In this document: in pieces, positions 1-6,930 of the stretch
Layout of the letters: each line of letters starts with the position of its first letter
Numbering within the stretch: position 1 is the stretch's first letter
Assembly (NCBI GenBank): GCA_004356105.1
Contig: SMYC01000014.1
Span: 1-33,862, forward strand
Length of the DNA stretch: 33,862 bases
Reading direction: 5' to 3'
From: Acidobacteriota bacterium
Lineage (GTDB): Bacteria > Acidobacteriota > Vicinamibacteria > Marinacidobacterales > SMYC01
Position numbers and translations under genes: made by a program
The notes under the pieces: model-generated
What the model was told of the DNA's origin: nothing
Database searches by the model: none
The model's input: the letters and a program-made list of their open reading frames with translations, nothing else

Positions 1-70
1 AGGCGCACCCAGTCGCCCTACGGGCTCCCTCCGATCCCGCCGAGGTTCCTCTCTCTAGCAACATACTCAT
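1..70 (-). CDS. possible start of an unidentified gene, cut by window edge
   Basis: Only the first 23 codons (beginning MSMLLERG) lie inside the window. A purine-rich GGAGGAGG sits 8 nt before the ATG, which is the main reason to list it. It follows the truncated recombinase in the same direction, 21 nt beyond its stop. Recombinase-in-trio elements carry tandem recombinases in this way, so it could be a second recombinase, but the visible residues match no family I recognise. Confidence 0.25.
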   Translation of the reverse strand, partial: MSMLLERGTSAGSEGARRATGCA

Positions 71-91
71 GCGTTGATCCTCCTCCACCCT

Positions 92-1127
92 CTACACTAA
101 TTTCAAGGGGCGAAGTGTCTCAGGGATGTTGGCACAGAGGGAACGGACGATTCCGCTTACTGCGCATCCGGAGATCGCTCGCAGGGGTGCGATGTTCGAT
201 AAGAAGAGTTTTCGCAAGCTCGTCTGTGGCCGGCCGCGACGTATGTAGGCCACGACCGCTTCTCCGACATCGCAGGGAAGCGGTAGCCGGTCCTCACGTC
301 CCTTTCCTCGGATGACGACCTCCCCCTGTGCCCAGTGAAAGTCGTCGAGCTCCAAAGCTGCCACCTCGCCCGCACGAAGACCGAATCGCGCCAGTAGGAG
401 CATGACCGCAAAGTTCCGCCGGCCCGGATGGGTCCGACGGTCGCAGCTTTTGAGTAGCCGCTGCACCTGCTCGGCAGGCAGAGCCTTCGGTAGAGATGTT
501 TGGCGCCATGCGGCAACTTTGCCTACGGCCCCGACCAGGTCAGTCGCGAGCTCGCCGCGAAGATATAGGAAGCGAAGTAGCGAACGTAGCGCCGTGACCG
601 TGTATTTCGTCCAATTTACGCTTGATTGACGGGATTGGCGCACGATGTAGCTTGAAACGTCGCTGGCGCCAAGTTGACTCAGCTCCAGCTTGTCCTCCCC
701 GATGCAAACCGACAGGAAATTCCGAGCAATAGACTCATACTTGAGTACCGTCATCGGAACCACACCGCGTTCCTGGACTAGGTACTCTGCGTAGTCGTGG
801 AACAGTCGATCTCGTTCGCTCGCTTCGGGTTCCTGCTGCAAAGCTGAAACGACTCCCGCCGTTTGGAGCAGCTCCAATATCGGTTCCAGACCTTGCCTAG
901 AGAGATGGTTTGAGTAACCAGCCTCTTGCCTCGCTAAAAGGAAATCCGCGATGCGCGCGTTGGTCAACTCATACGCTTGCAAGCCAAGACCTTCCAACCA
1001 GCGACTGAGATGCGCCATGAGGCGCACCAGGTTTGCGCCCGACAGGGGTGTATACCCCTGTGCCAATAACATGCTCTACATGGGGCTTGAGCGGCCCCGT
1101 TATCCGGAACCGGGATGGATCCATCAT
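92..1127 (-). pseudogene. tyrosine recombinase/integrase, frameshifted and C-terminally truncated
   Basis: The body is a phage-type integrase: an N-terminal SAM-like DNA-binding region (YTPLSGANLVRLMAHLSRWL), a core-binding region, and the start of the catalytic domain with the first catalytic Arg in RFGLRAGEVAAL and the beta-hairpin Lys in RGKGREDRLPL. The family normally continues to HxxR, H/W and the nucleophilic Tyr. Here the protein stops soon after SGIVRSLCANIPETL, so all of those are missing. The true start is probably the ATG at 1127 behind a GGGAGGGA ribosome site: its frame reads MMDPSRFRITGPLKPHVEH, a typical N-terminus for this family, then must shift frame near 1072 to join LLAQGYTPLSG. 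An in-frame TAG lies just before the ATG at 1072. Two independent lesions make this a dead gene; a tandem-recombinase (RIT) element is a possible source. Confidence 0.75.
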
Positions 1128-1186
1128 CGTTCCCTCCCTCTACGGCGTCTTGCCGTCAGAAGGGAATTATCTCGCACTTCGCGCCA

Positions 1187-1291
1187 ACTATGCCGATTAC
1201 AGACCTAGCATCCGACCGTTTCAGGCAGAAAAAATAAGGTCCCCCAGACCACCCAGACCACCTACGCGGCATAGTCCGCTAGTCGGCATAG
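1187..1291. repeat. short inverted and direct repeats upstream of the integrase relic
   Basis: ACTATGCCG at 1187-1195 is repeated in inverted orientation as CGGCATAGT at 1267-1275 and again as CGGCATAG at 1284-1291. Between them CCCAGACCA is tandemly repeated (1243-1260). The position, just outside the start of a recombinase gene, fits accessory binding sites or an element end, but this is inference. Nothing else recognisable lies in 1128-1370. Confidence 0.4.
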
Positions 1292-1370
1292 GAGTACAAG
1301 AGATGGGGCCTTTCGTTTTGCTGAGCGATTTGCGTCGAGCCTGAACCTAACTTCCCATTCTTGGCCGCCG

Positions 1371-1670
1371 ATGCATCTCGCCTGCCTCCCGCGCGATTTC
1401 GTCAACACGCTCATCGGATGGCAAGGGCTGTGGGTCCGAGGTTTCCACTACCAGGTCGACAAAAGCCAGAGCGTTGGTGGATGTAGCACCACGGAGGAGG
1501 AGGCCTTTGTGCGGGATTTGCGGACGAAAGGTCCGTAAGAACAAAGATCGCTATACGCGGTACTGGCGGCACTTGGACATGTTCGGAGTCCGGACCTATC
1601 TTCGCTACTCGATCCGACGAGTGGTATGTCGGCAGTGTGGAGTGGTCAGAGAAAAGGTGCCTTGGGCGGC
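1371..1670 (+). pseudogene. ISL3-type transposase N-terminal remnant
   Basis: A zinc-ribbon segment with two CxxC knuckles (CGICGRK and CRQCGVV) brackets YTRYWRHLDMFGVRTYLRYS and ends at VREKVPWA, the arrangement of the N-terminal zinc ribbon of ISL3-family transposases. The ATG at 1371 gives a second reading frame (LIGWQGLWVRGFHYQ) that looks like the preceding segment and needs a one-base shift near 1475 to join. The DDE catalytic region is absent: similarity ends about 10 bp short of the stop codon of the convergent kinase relic. The 134-residue open frame continuing past that point is antisense to the kinase gene and is not transposase. Confidence 0.65.
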
Positions 1671-1677
1671 CGTCGTT

Positions 1678-3146
1678 TCAATTCTCCGTTGGAACGAGCC
1701 GTTCGAGCTCTTCGAACCAATTCTGGACGAGTATGAGCTCCGTCGGCGAAGCCTCGTCGCCCGGCCCACCTTCTTTGATCATCAGGAAGCGCTTGCCGTC
1801 GGGAGATATATCGTACGTGCGTCCAGCCCTGCCCGCGAAGTAGCTGCGCAGCTCAACGACCACTTCGGCTTTACTTGAAGCGAAGCTGGGATCCGTGCGA
1901 ATGCGGACCGCCACAAGTTCTCCGCCTGGAGCCCGATAGAACAACTCCTGTCCATCCGGTGCCCACAGCGGCTGTGTGCCACCGCTTGCCGATATCTGCC
2001 ACCGCCCATCCTCGACGGCCGGAAACGGCCGGACGTAGATCTCGTGTCGGCCTGATTCGTTTGACTGGTAGGCCAGGAATCCGCCGTCGGGAGAAATCTC
2101 CGCGTTAATCTGGGCGTACTCGGCTGAAAGGAGTGTCTCCGAGGAACCGTCCCGTAAAAGCACTCCGAGGCTACGAACGGCGCCCGGCTGGATCTGGCGA
2201 AACACCAACCGCTCACCGTCGGGGCTGAACGTATACGGGGTCGGTACCATCTCGCTTTCCGTCAGCTGCTCGACCGCACCCGTGCCATCAGCCGACTTCC
2301 AGTAAATATTTCGTGGCCCGTCTAGCGTAGAATCGAACACCACGCGCCGGCCGTCGGGCGTCCACGCTGGGTAATGTTTGTTACCCGCGCCGAACGTGAA
2401 GCGTGTTAGCGTCTCCCGTTCGAAATGCCAGATCCAGATGTCGTTCTCCTGGTCGCGCACATCGAGGGCGAGCTGGGTCCCGTCGGGAGACATACGCGGA
2501 TTAAAGTACCTTCGGGGCTCTGCGGTCAGCGGCTCTTCTCTTCCGTTGCGATCCACCCAGACGAGCGTGCGGTCATCTAGGGCGACGCCCGAGAGGTAGA
2601 CCAGCGACCCCGTGTCCGAGAAGCTGAACTGCGCGGCACCCACGTCTCCAGAAGAGCCCATGACACCGTCGACCATGGGGACGGGCCGCCTATCACCTCG
2701 AGCCGGTCTTCATCGAAGCGTACCGCGAAGAGCGTTTCGCCCAGGACGTAGACGAGATGTCCCGAGGGGACATAGCGCGCGTCTCCACCTCCATAGATCA
2801 AGACCTTTCTCTCACCGCTCTCGAGAGAATACACAACGATGTGCGCATCGTCCCATGTGGAGCCGACTCTGTGGGTAAAGAGCACGGCGTTTCCGCCCGG
2901 CAGGACCTGAGGTCCATAAAATCTTCCTGCCGTCGCTTCGATCGGGACGAGAACTTCAGGCGTTCCCCCATTGGCGGAGACCCGTAGGATCCCTACCCGC
3001 GATTGGCCGAAGACGATCGTGTCGTCGGCTCCCCACCGAGCGCCAAAAAGACGCGTCGCGTCACATAGGCTCACCGGCGCACCACCACCGATGGGGGATT
3101 TTCTTGAGCGCTCCCGGGCTATGGAACCCGACGCAGACACCGTCTC
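1678..3146 (-). pseudogene. Ser/Thr kinase-PD40 gene, C-terminal remnant with frameshifts
   Basis: The translated pieces carry repeated SPDG-type WD40-like blades (MSPDGTQLALDV, WTPDGRRVVFDS, FSPDGERLVFRQ, ISPDGGFLAYQS, WAPDGQELFYR, ISPDGKRFLMIKE) and the C-terminal NWFEELERLVPTEN ending typical of acidobacterial membrane-linked Ser/Thr kinases with TolB-like sensor repeats. The kinase domain and transmembrane segment are missing. Two single-base lesions break the frame: near 2680 (EVIGGP must shift to join MVDGVMGSSGD) and in a run of five C near 3093-3097 (GALKKIP must shift to join IGGGAPVSL). Beyond about 3146 similarity is lost. The gene cannot make a functional kinase. The ISL3 relic abuts its 3' end. 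Confidence 0.85.
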
Positions 3147-3224
3147 CGATCGCCCTTTCAGCGGAACACCGAACGGCGGAGCTCCCGACGCTTCGCGCGC
3201 TCATCTTCACGTCGCGCTGATTGT

Positions 3225-3276
3225 TGCTCTTGAACGTGCTCTACGTAGGCCGAAAGCGGTTTCTCGAGTTTTGCCG
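3225..3276. repeat. ~52 bp direct repeat, copy A
   Basis: This segment matches 4397-4449 with a few substitutions and one indel; the uninterrupted shared core contains GGCCGAAAGCGGTTTCTCGA. It lies 11 nt beyond the 3' end of the ParE relic. The other copy lies at the same place relative to the RelE relic. No function is known to me. Confidence 0.75.
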
Positions 3277-3286
3277 CGGGGGACCA

Positions 3287-3602
3287 CTAAGTATCTTCAG
3301 TGGATACGCGATCAACCCAGTAGCCCGGCCGGCGACTTGCGTGGGCCACCGGAAGGATCACCAGACCGTCGTTCTCCAAGGAATAAAGGAATAGATGAGG
3401 GCTATCGAAACTTTCGCAGCACGTGCTTTCGGATGCCCGGACGAATTTCTTTGGACGCCTCGGGGAACCGCCCAATCGCCGACTCTGCGCGCCTGATTTC
3501 CGCAAGAAACCGCTTGCCGAGGGCTCTCTTCTGGAGCTTCAGGTAACCGACAGCGTTCAAGAGCTCAGTCTCGGCTGCCTCATGATATCGAACCAGCTTC
3601 AC
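3287..3602 (-). pseudogene. ParE/RelE-type toxin, frameshifted
   Basis: The N-terminal frame (MKLVRYHEAAETELLNAVGY, then FPEASKEIRPGIRKHVLRKF) is the ParE/RelE fold start. The C-terminal motif LVILPVAHASRRPGYW lies in another frame. A one-base deletion near 3403 turns a likely Arg-Tyr-Ser into Arg-stop; restoring one base gives a continuous toxin of about 100 residues, the normal size. The GTG start overlaps the antitoxin stop (GTGA), the classic arrangement of this toxin-antitoxin family. In living systems such toxins inhibit gyrase or cleave mRNA; this copy is inactive as written. Confidence 0.8.
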
Positions 3603-3823
3603 CGGAGAAGTTGTTCAGCTTTTTTATGCACTTCTGCCGCCGCGACCGTTCTCGCCTGACCGTCGCGGAGTTGCTCCCGGCGCCGCTCAGCCTCAACTCC
3701 CCAAACACGCTCCGCCTCGTCCGGGCTGAGCTCCTCCAGACTCGTGAGAAGCCGTTGCGCGAGAGCGGCGCGATCCTCCAGCTCCAGGTCGAGCGCACTT
3801 TTCAAAACTTCCGCCAGAGACAC
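3599..3823 (-). CDS. antitoxin of the addiction-module TIGR02574/PF09720 type
   Basis: This 74-residue acidic helical protein starts SLAEVLKSALDLELEDRAAL and contains SLEELSPDEAERVWGVEAERR, the pattern of the small unstable antitoxins paired with ParE/RelE toxins. It reads through intact and overlaps the broken toxin by 4 nt, so it is an antitoxin without a working partner in cis. The start is GTG, preceded by no clear Shine-Dalgarno. Its first codon lies 4 nt from the start of the divergent PIN toxin gene. Longer in-frame extensions upstream are antisense to that gene and are rejected. Confidence 0.7.
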   Translation of the reverse strand: MSLAEVLKSALDLELEDRAALAQRLLTSLEELSPDEAERVWGVEAERRREQLRDGQARTVAAAEVHKKAEQLLR

Positions 3824-3827
3824 TGGA

Positions 3828-4244
3828 ATGATCGTGCTGGATACGCACGTTTGGGTGTGGTGGGTCTCTGGATCCACCACGTTGCCCGGTGCGGTCCAGG
3901 ATGAGATCGAGGCGAGCACGGGGAGCGGTACGCTCCACGTTTCTTCCATCAGTGCCTGGGAAGTGGCGCTCCTGGTGAAACAAGGTCGTCTTGACTTGAC
4001 CATGGATGTTGTGGACTGTATCGCCAAATCCGAGGCCTTTCCGTTTCTACGTTTCGTGCCCGTGGACAATAACATCGCATACCGCTCCACAAACTTGCCC
4101 GGTACGCTGCACAAGGACCCCGCCGACCGTCTGATCATAGCCACAACCCTCATATTGGGAGCGAAACTGATCACAAGAGACAAGAACATCAGGAACTATC
4201 CTCACGTCGAGACCCTCTGGCAATCTACGAGTTCCGACAACTGA
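3828..4244 (+). CDS. VapC-like PIN-domain ribonuclease toxin
   Basis: The 138-residue protein begins MIVLDTHVWVWW, with the first metal-binding Asp of PIN nucleases, continues with SISAWEVALL (the conserved Glu), and ends with DPADRLIIATTLILGAKLITRDKNI, which supplies the remaining acidic residues. PIN toxins of this group cleave tRNA or rRNA and are normally held by a VapB antitoxin encoded immediately upstream on the same strand. Here the upstream DNA is the antisense of the PF09720 antitoxin gene, so no VapB is present. The ATG at 3828 is chosen because the PIN fold starts there; the longer in-frame extension is antisense to the antitoxin. Confidence 0.85.
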   Translation: MIVLDTHVWVWWVSGSTTLPGAVQDEIEASTGSGTLHVSSISAWEVALLVKQGRLDLTMDVVDCIAKSEAFPFLRFVPVDNNIAYRSTNLPGTLHKDPADRLIIATTLILGAKLITRDKNIRNYPHVETLWQSTSSDN

Positions 4245-4396
4245 ACTCGTATCACTTCCTCGGGCTAACACTGCCCAGGAACGAGTTCGTTGAGGGATTG
4301 ACTTCAAGGCTGCGAACACGTGTTGGTGGGAGAAGACAAAACCCGTCTCCCCTGGCCCTGGAACCCGACCCACTCTTCGAACTCATTGTGAGATGC

Positions 4397-4449
4397 TGCG
4401 CTTGAACGCGCTTTAAGGTGGGCCGAAAGCGGTTTCTCGAGCATTGCCG
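4397..4449. repeat. ~52 bp direct repeat, copy B
   Basis: It matches copy A at 3225-3276, sharing CTTGAACG at one end, GGCCGAAAGCGGTTTCTCGA in the middle and TTGCCG at the other end. It lies 18 nt past the stop of the RelE relic. The remaining 4245-4396 gap holds no gene that I can support. Confidence 0.75.
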
Positions 4450-4467
4450 GTATCACGCCGTAGCCGG

Positions 4468-4779
4468 CTAGAGCTCCTCCGGATCGAGGTGCGCTGTCGA
4501 TGCGTGGCGGATGTGAAGCACGTGAACGACGTCTTCTTTGACCGTGAAGAGGATCCGGTAGGGTGCCGCGCTTTTTGCCGTAGAGAAGCTGGCCGATGGT
4601 CTCCCCGAACAACGCGTCGTTCTCCGGGCCGAGCGCACAGCGCTCGGGAGTCGTGCTCAGCGTCTCGACGGCCTTCAAAAGCTTGCCGAGCCACTTCTCG
4701 GCAGCGGAAGGCGATTGGTTGTAGTACCACAGCGATAGACCTCTCGAACCTCCGCCTTCGCCGTCGGCTGAATGAAGAC
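4468..4779 (-). pseudogene. RelE/ParE-type toxin, two frameshifts, joined to a DUF6503 gene
   Basis: Three reading frames have to be stitched to restore a toxin of about 100 residues: VFIQPTAKAEVREVYR, then WYYNQSPSAAEKWLGKLLK and VETLSTTPERCALGPE with FGETIGQLLYGKK, then YRILFTVKEDVVHVLHIRHA ending LDPEEL. The shifts lie near 4727 (extra bases after the EVYR codons) and near 4560 (one extra C before the YRILF codons). YRILF and VLHIRHA are typical RelE-superfamily strands. There is no antitoxin gene; the 5' end runs directly into the coding sequence of the DUF6503 relic. Confidence 0.75.
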
Positions 4780-5254
4780 CTCTTCGTCGTAGGTGACTTT
4801 GAGCTCGTAAACCGCGTGGCCTTGATAGTCCTTTTCACGGGGCTTGGGATCGAGCCGCGTGCCTGGATCGAGGAGCTTCATCGGGAGCCCATAGAGTATA
4901 GATGTAGTAGTTCCGCGTTCGTTTGGCTTGCTCGGGCGTGAGTCGGTATTGCGCGGCGGCTTCTTCGGAAAAGGTGGTCGAGCCGCCGAGAGAGGCTTTG
5001 ACGTCGTCTCCGTCGACCCGAATGTAGACCTCGCGCCCGCGATCGACGACACGTCGCATCTCGAAACGGCCGCGGCCGTTGTCGATGACGATGCTCGTTT
5101 TCCGAATGCCCCCGTCGGGGCGTGACTCCGAAAGCTCAATCGCGATGGCGGACGTCGCGAACCGTCCATCGGAATCGTGATAGGCGATCGAGCGATCGAG
5201 CATCTCCGCCGCCGATAGGCTCGCGGCCAGGAGTAGAACAGTCGTCGTTACCAA
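4780..5254 (-). pseudogene. DUF6503-like secreted protein, C-terminally truncated
   Basis: A short hydrophobic leader (VLLLAASLSAAE) precedes LDRSIAYHDSDGRFATS, VIDNGRGRFEMRRVVD and, after a one-base frameshift near 4897, LYGLPMKLLDPGTRLDP and YQGHAVYELKVTYDEE. These are successive motifs of DUF6503-type proteins, usually about 240 residues and of unknown function. The expected continuation (a VGKDTWYFY-like strand and the C-terminal third) is absent: the frame passes straight into a RelE toxin relic. The start appears to be TTG, overlapping the end of the DUF2461 gene by 7 nt, so it was probably the last gene of that operon. Confidence 0.7.
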
Positions 5255-5937
5255 GTGGCACCTACGGCGCGGGTCAAATACGCGGTGAAGCGCGCCATCA
5301 TTTGATAGGACGCGGCGAGAGCCTTCATGAAGTCTTTCTCACAGGCTTGTTTCTCCGTGAACTTTACGAAGGCGACGAAGTCTTTTCTTTTGAGATCCTC
5401 GATGAGCGGGTGGTCCGGGTCGTATCCCTTGGGCGGTCTCTTGAGGGATTCCCCATCGAGCGTACATTGTGCTTTGAACGCCTTTCCGGACACGGCGCGT
5501 TTCCAGCCTTTCGGATCTGCCACGAGCGCGTCCCGGACGCGGTGAAGCGTTGCCGGCTCCGGGCGCCAAATACCTCCGCCAGCGTAAACGGTCCCCGGCT
5601 CGAGATGTAAGTAATAGCCTGGCGCATGCACGCTCTTGCGGTCTTCGTGAGGGAAGTGCACGCCCGCGGCTGTTTTGTAAGGTGTCTTGTCCTTCGAGAA
5701 ACGAACGTCGCGATAGATGCGAAACAACGACCCGCCGACGGGACGAGGGTCCGCAACGAGATAGGGGCTCAGTTTGTGAAGCTCGGGCGCGAACTCGGAA
5801 ATGAACTCGAGTAGCGGGTCACGAACGACCGCTTCGTAGCGCGACTTGTTCTTCTGGAACCATTCACGGTTGTTTTTCCGTTTCAGCTCGCGGAAGAATT
5901 TGAATAGCTCGGGCGTAATGTGCGTTTGGCTCGTCAT
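5248..5937 (-). CDS. DUF2461 family protein
   Basis: This full-length 229-residue member of the DUF2461 (TIGR02453) family shows FFRELKRKNNREWFQKNKSRY at the N-terminus, FRIYRDVRFSKDKTPYKT in the first third, and GYYLHLEPGTVYAGGGIWRP centrally, the most conserved blocks of the family. No enzyme activity is established. It follows the deaminase gene by 20 nt on the same strand, so it probably shares its transcript. Its stop overlaps the DUF6503 relic. Confidence 0.92.
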   Translation of the reverse strand: MTSQTHITPELFKFFRELKRKNNREWFQKNKSRYEAVVRDPLLEFISEFAPELHKLSPYLVADPRPVGGSLFRIYRDVRFSKDKTPYKTAAGVHFPHEDRKSVHAPGYYLHLEPGTVYAGGGIWRPEPATLHRVRDALVADPKGWKRAVSGKAFKAQCTLDGESLKRPPKGYDPDHPLIEDLKRKDFVAFVKFTEKQACEKDFMKALAASYQMMARFTAYLTRAVGATW

Positions 5938-5957
5938 CTTGCGAGGTGCAGTTTACC

Positions 5958-6407
5958 TCACTCGCCGATATCTTCCGCCCAAAGTTCCGGGTTTTCCTTC
6001 TGTAGGCGCTCCATCAGCGCGATCGCACGCTCGTCTTGAAGAATGTGAAGAGTGGTTCCGTTCTCGCGCATCCAGTCCTCCGCGCCTCGGAACGTTTTGT
6101 TCTCTCCGATGACGACCGTAGGGATGCGGTAGAGGACCGCCGCGCCTGAGCACATGGCGCAGGGGCTCAGTGTCGAGACGAGGGTAAGCTCGCAGAAATC
6201 GCGGCGTCGCCCCGCATGGCGCATCGCGACCATCTCGGCATGGGCGGTAGGGTCGCCCGTCTGCACGCGTTCGTTGTGGCCGCGCGCTACGATCTCGCCG
6301 TCTGGGCTGACGAGCACCGAGCCGATGGGGATGCCTCCTTCGCTCCAAGATTTCTCGGCTTGCTCGATCGCTGCCGTTAGCCACGTTCGAAACCGGTTGT
6401 CACTCAT
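5958..6407 (-). CDS. yeast-type cytosine/nucleoside deaminase
   Basis: This 149-residue zinc deaminase has the HAE motif (His56, Glu58) and the PCxxC motif in LSPCAMCSG (Cys83, Cys86) for zinc and proton transfer. Beyond the general CDA/tRNA-deaminase fold it shows features I associate with fungal cytosine deaminase Fcy1: EGGIPIGSVL, RGHNER, VVIGENKTFRG and the extreme C-terminus AEDIGE. It may convert cytosine (or a related base such as guanine or a modified pyrimidine) to the keto form in the cytoplasm; the substrate is inferred. The ATG overlaps the stop of the upstream DUF456 gene (ATGA), supporting translational coupling. The frame is open further upstream, but that extension is antisense-like and inside DUF456. 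Confidence 0.88.
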   Translation of the reverse strand: MSDNRFRTWLTAAIEQAEKSWSEGGIPIGSVLVSPDGEIVARGHNERVQTGDPTAHAEMVAMRHAGRRRDFCELTLVSTLSPCAMCSGAAVLYRIPTVVIGENKTFRGAEDWMRENGTTLHILQDERAIALMERLQKENPELWAEDIGE

Positions 6408-6889
6408 CCTCGTATTACCCAGAAAGTGAAAAGCCCGACCATCACGACCGAAATGGAAAGCTTGGCAACCACCCCTAGAAAAACACCGACCACCGCGCCG
6501 AGACCGCTCTTGAGCGCGACGTGGATGTCCTTCCTGTAAATGAGCTCGACCGTAATCGCGCCGAGGATAGGTCCGAAGAGGATCCCGAGCAGTCCGAAGA
6601 AAAGTCCGGCGAATCCACCGAGCACCGCGCCGAGCATCGCCCAGCGGCTCCCGCCAAGCTTCCGCGTACCGAGCGCAGCGGAAAAATACTCGAGTGCGTA
6701 AGCGACGCCGGCGAGCGCGACGAGGAAGGCCAGTCGCCACGTGTCGACGGGCTGAAAGTCGGTGGCGAGTGCGTAAATAAGAGCGCCGAAAAGAATGAGA
6801 GGCGTTCCCGGAATCACGGGCAGAAACGAGCCCAAGATGCCCGCGATCATGAAGATGAACGCGAGAGCGAGCACTGCGCCGGGCGCCAT
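6404..6889 (-). CDS. DUF456 family integral membrane protein
   Basis: The 161-residue protein is almost entirely hydrophobic, with about four to five transmembrane segments. It carries the DUF456 signatures GSFLPVIPGTPLILFGALIYA near the N-terminus, a glycine-rich RWAMLGAVLGGFAGLFFG stretch in the middle, and FGPILGAITVELI followed by ALKSGLGAVVGVFLGVVAK. Function is unknown for the family. It is the first gene of the DUF456-deaminase-DUF2461 group and overlaps the deaminase start by 4 nt. Confidence 0.92.
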   Translation of the reverse strand: MAPGAVLALAFIFMIAGILGSFLPVIPGTPLILFGALIYALATDFQPVDTWRLAFLVALAGVAYALEYFSAALGTRKLGGSRWAMLGAVLGGFAGLFFGLLGILFGPILGAITVELIYRKDIHVALKSGLGAVVGVFLGVVAKLSISVVMVGLFTFWVIRG

Positions 6890-6930
6890 CCGCTCATTCT
6901 AGCAGGGTGTTGAGCGCGACCAGCGGAGCT

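Noticed and set aside
1678..1878. Continuation of the transposase frame past 1670
   Set aside because: The residues beyond VREKVPWA are the antisense of the kinase C-terminal NWFEELERLVPTEN region and match no transposase.
3599..4189. Single 196-residue protein including the antitoxin
   Set aside because: The upstream two thirds is antisense to the PIN toxin; only the last 74 codons match an antitoxin family.
4320..4370. Terminator hairpin GGGAGA/TCTCCC after the PIN gene
   Set aside because: The stem is only six pairs with a long loop and no T-run follows on either strand.
3225..4449. Integron attC sites
   Set aside because: The repeats sit where attC sites would, but no clear GTTRRRY/RYYYAAC core pair or long imperfect stem is visible, and no integrase of that type is present. 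Kept only as a repeat.
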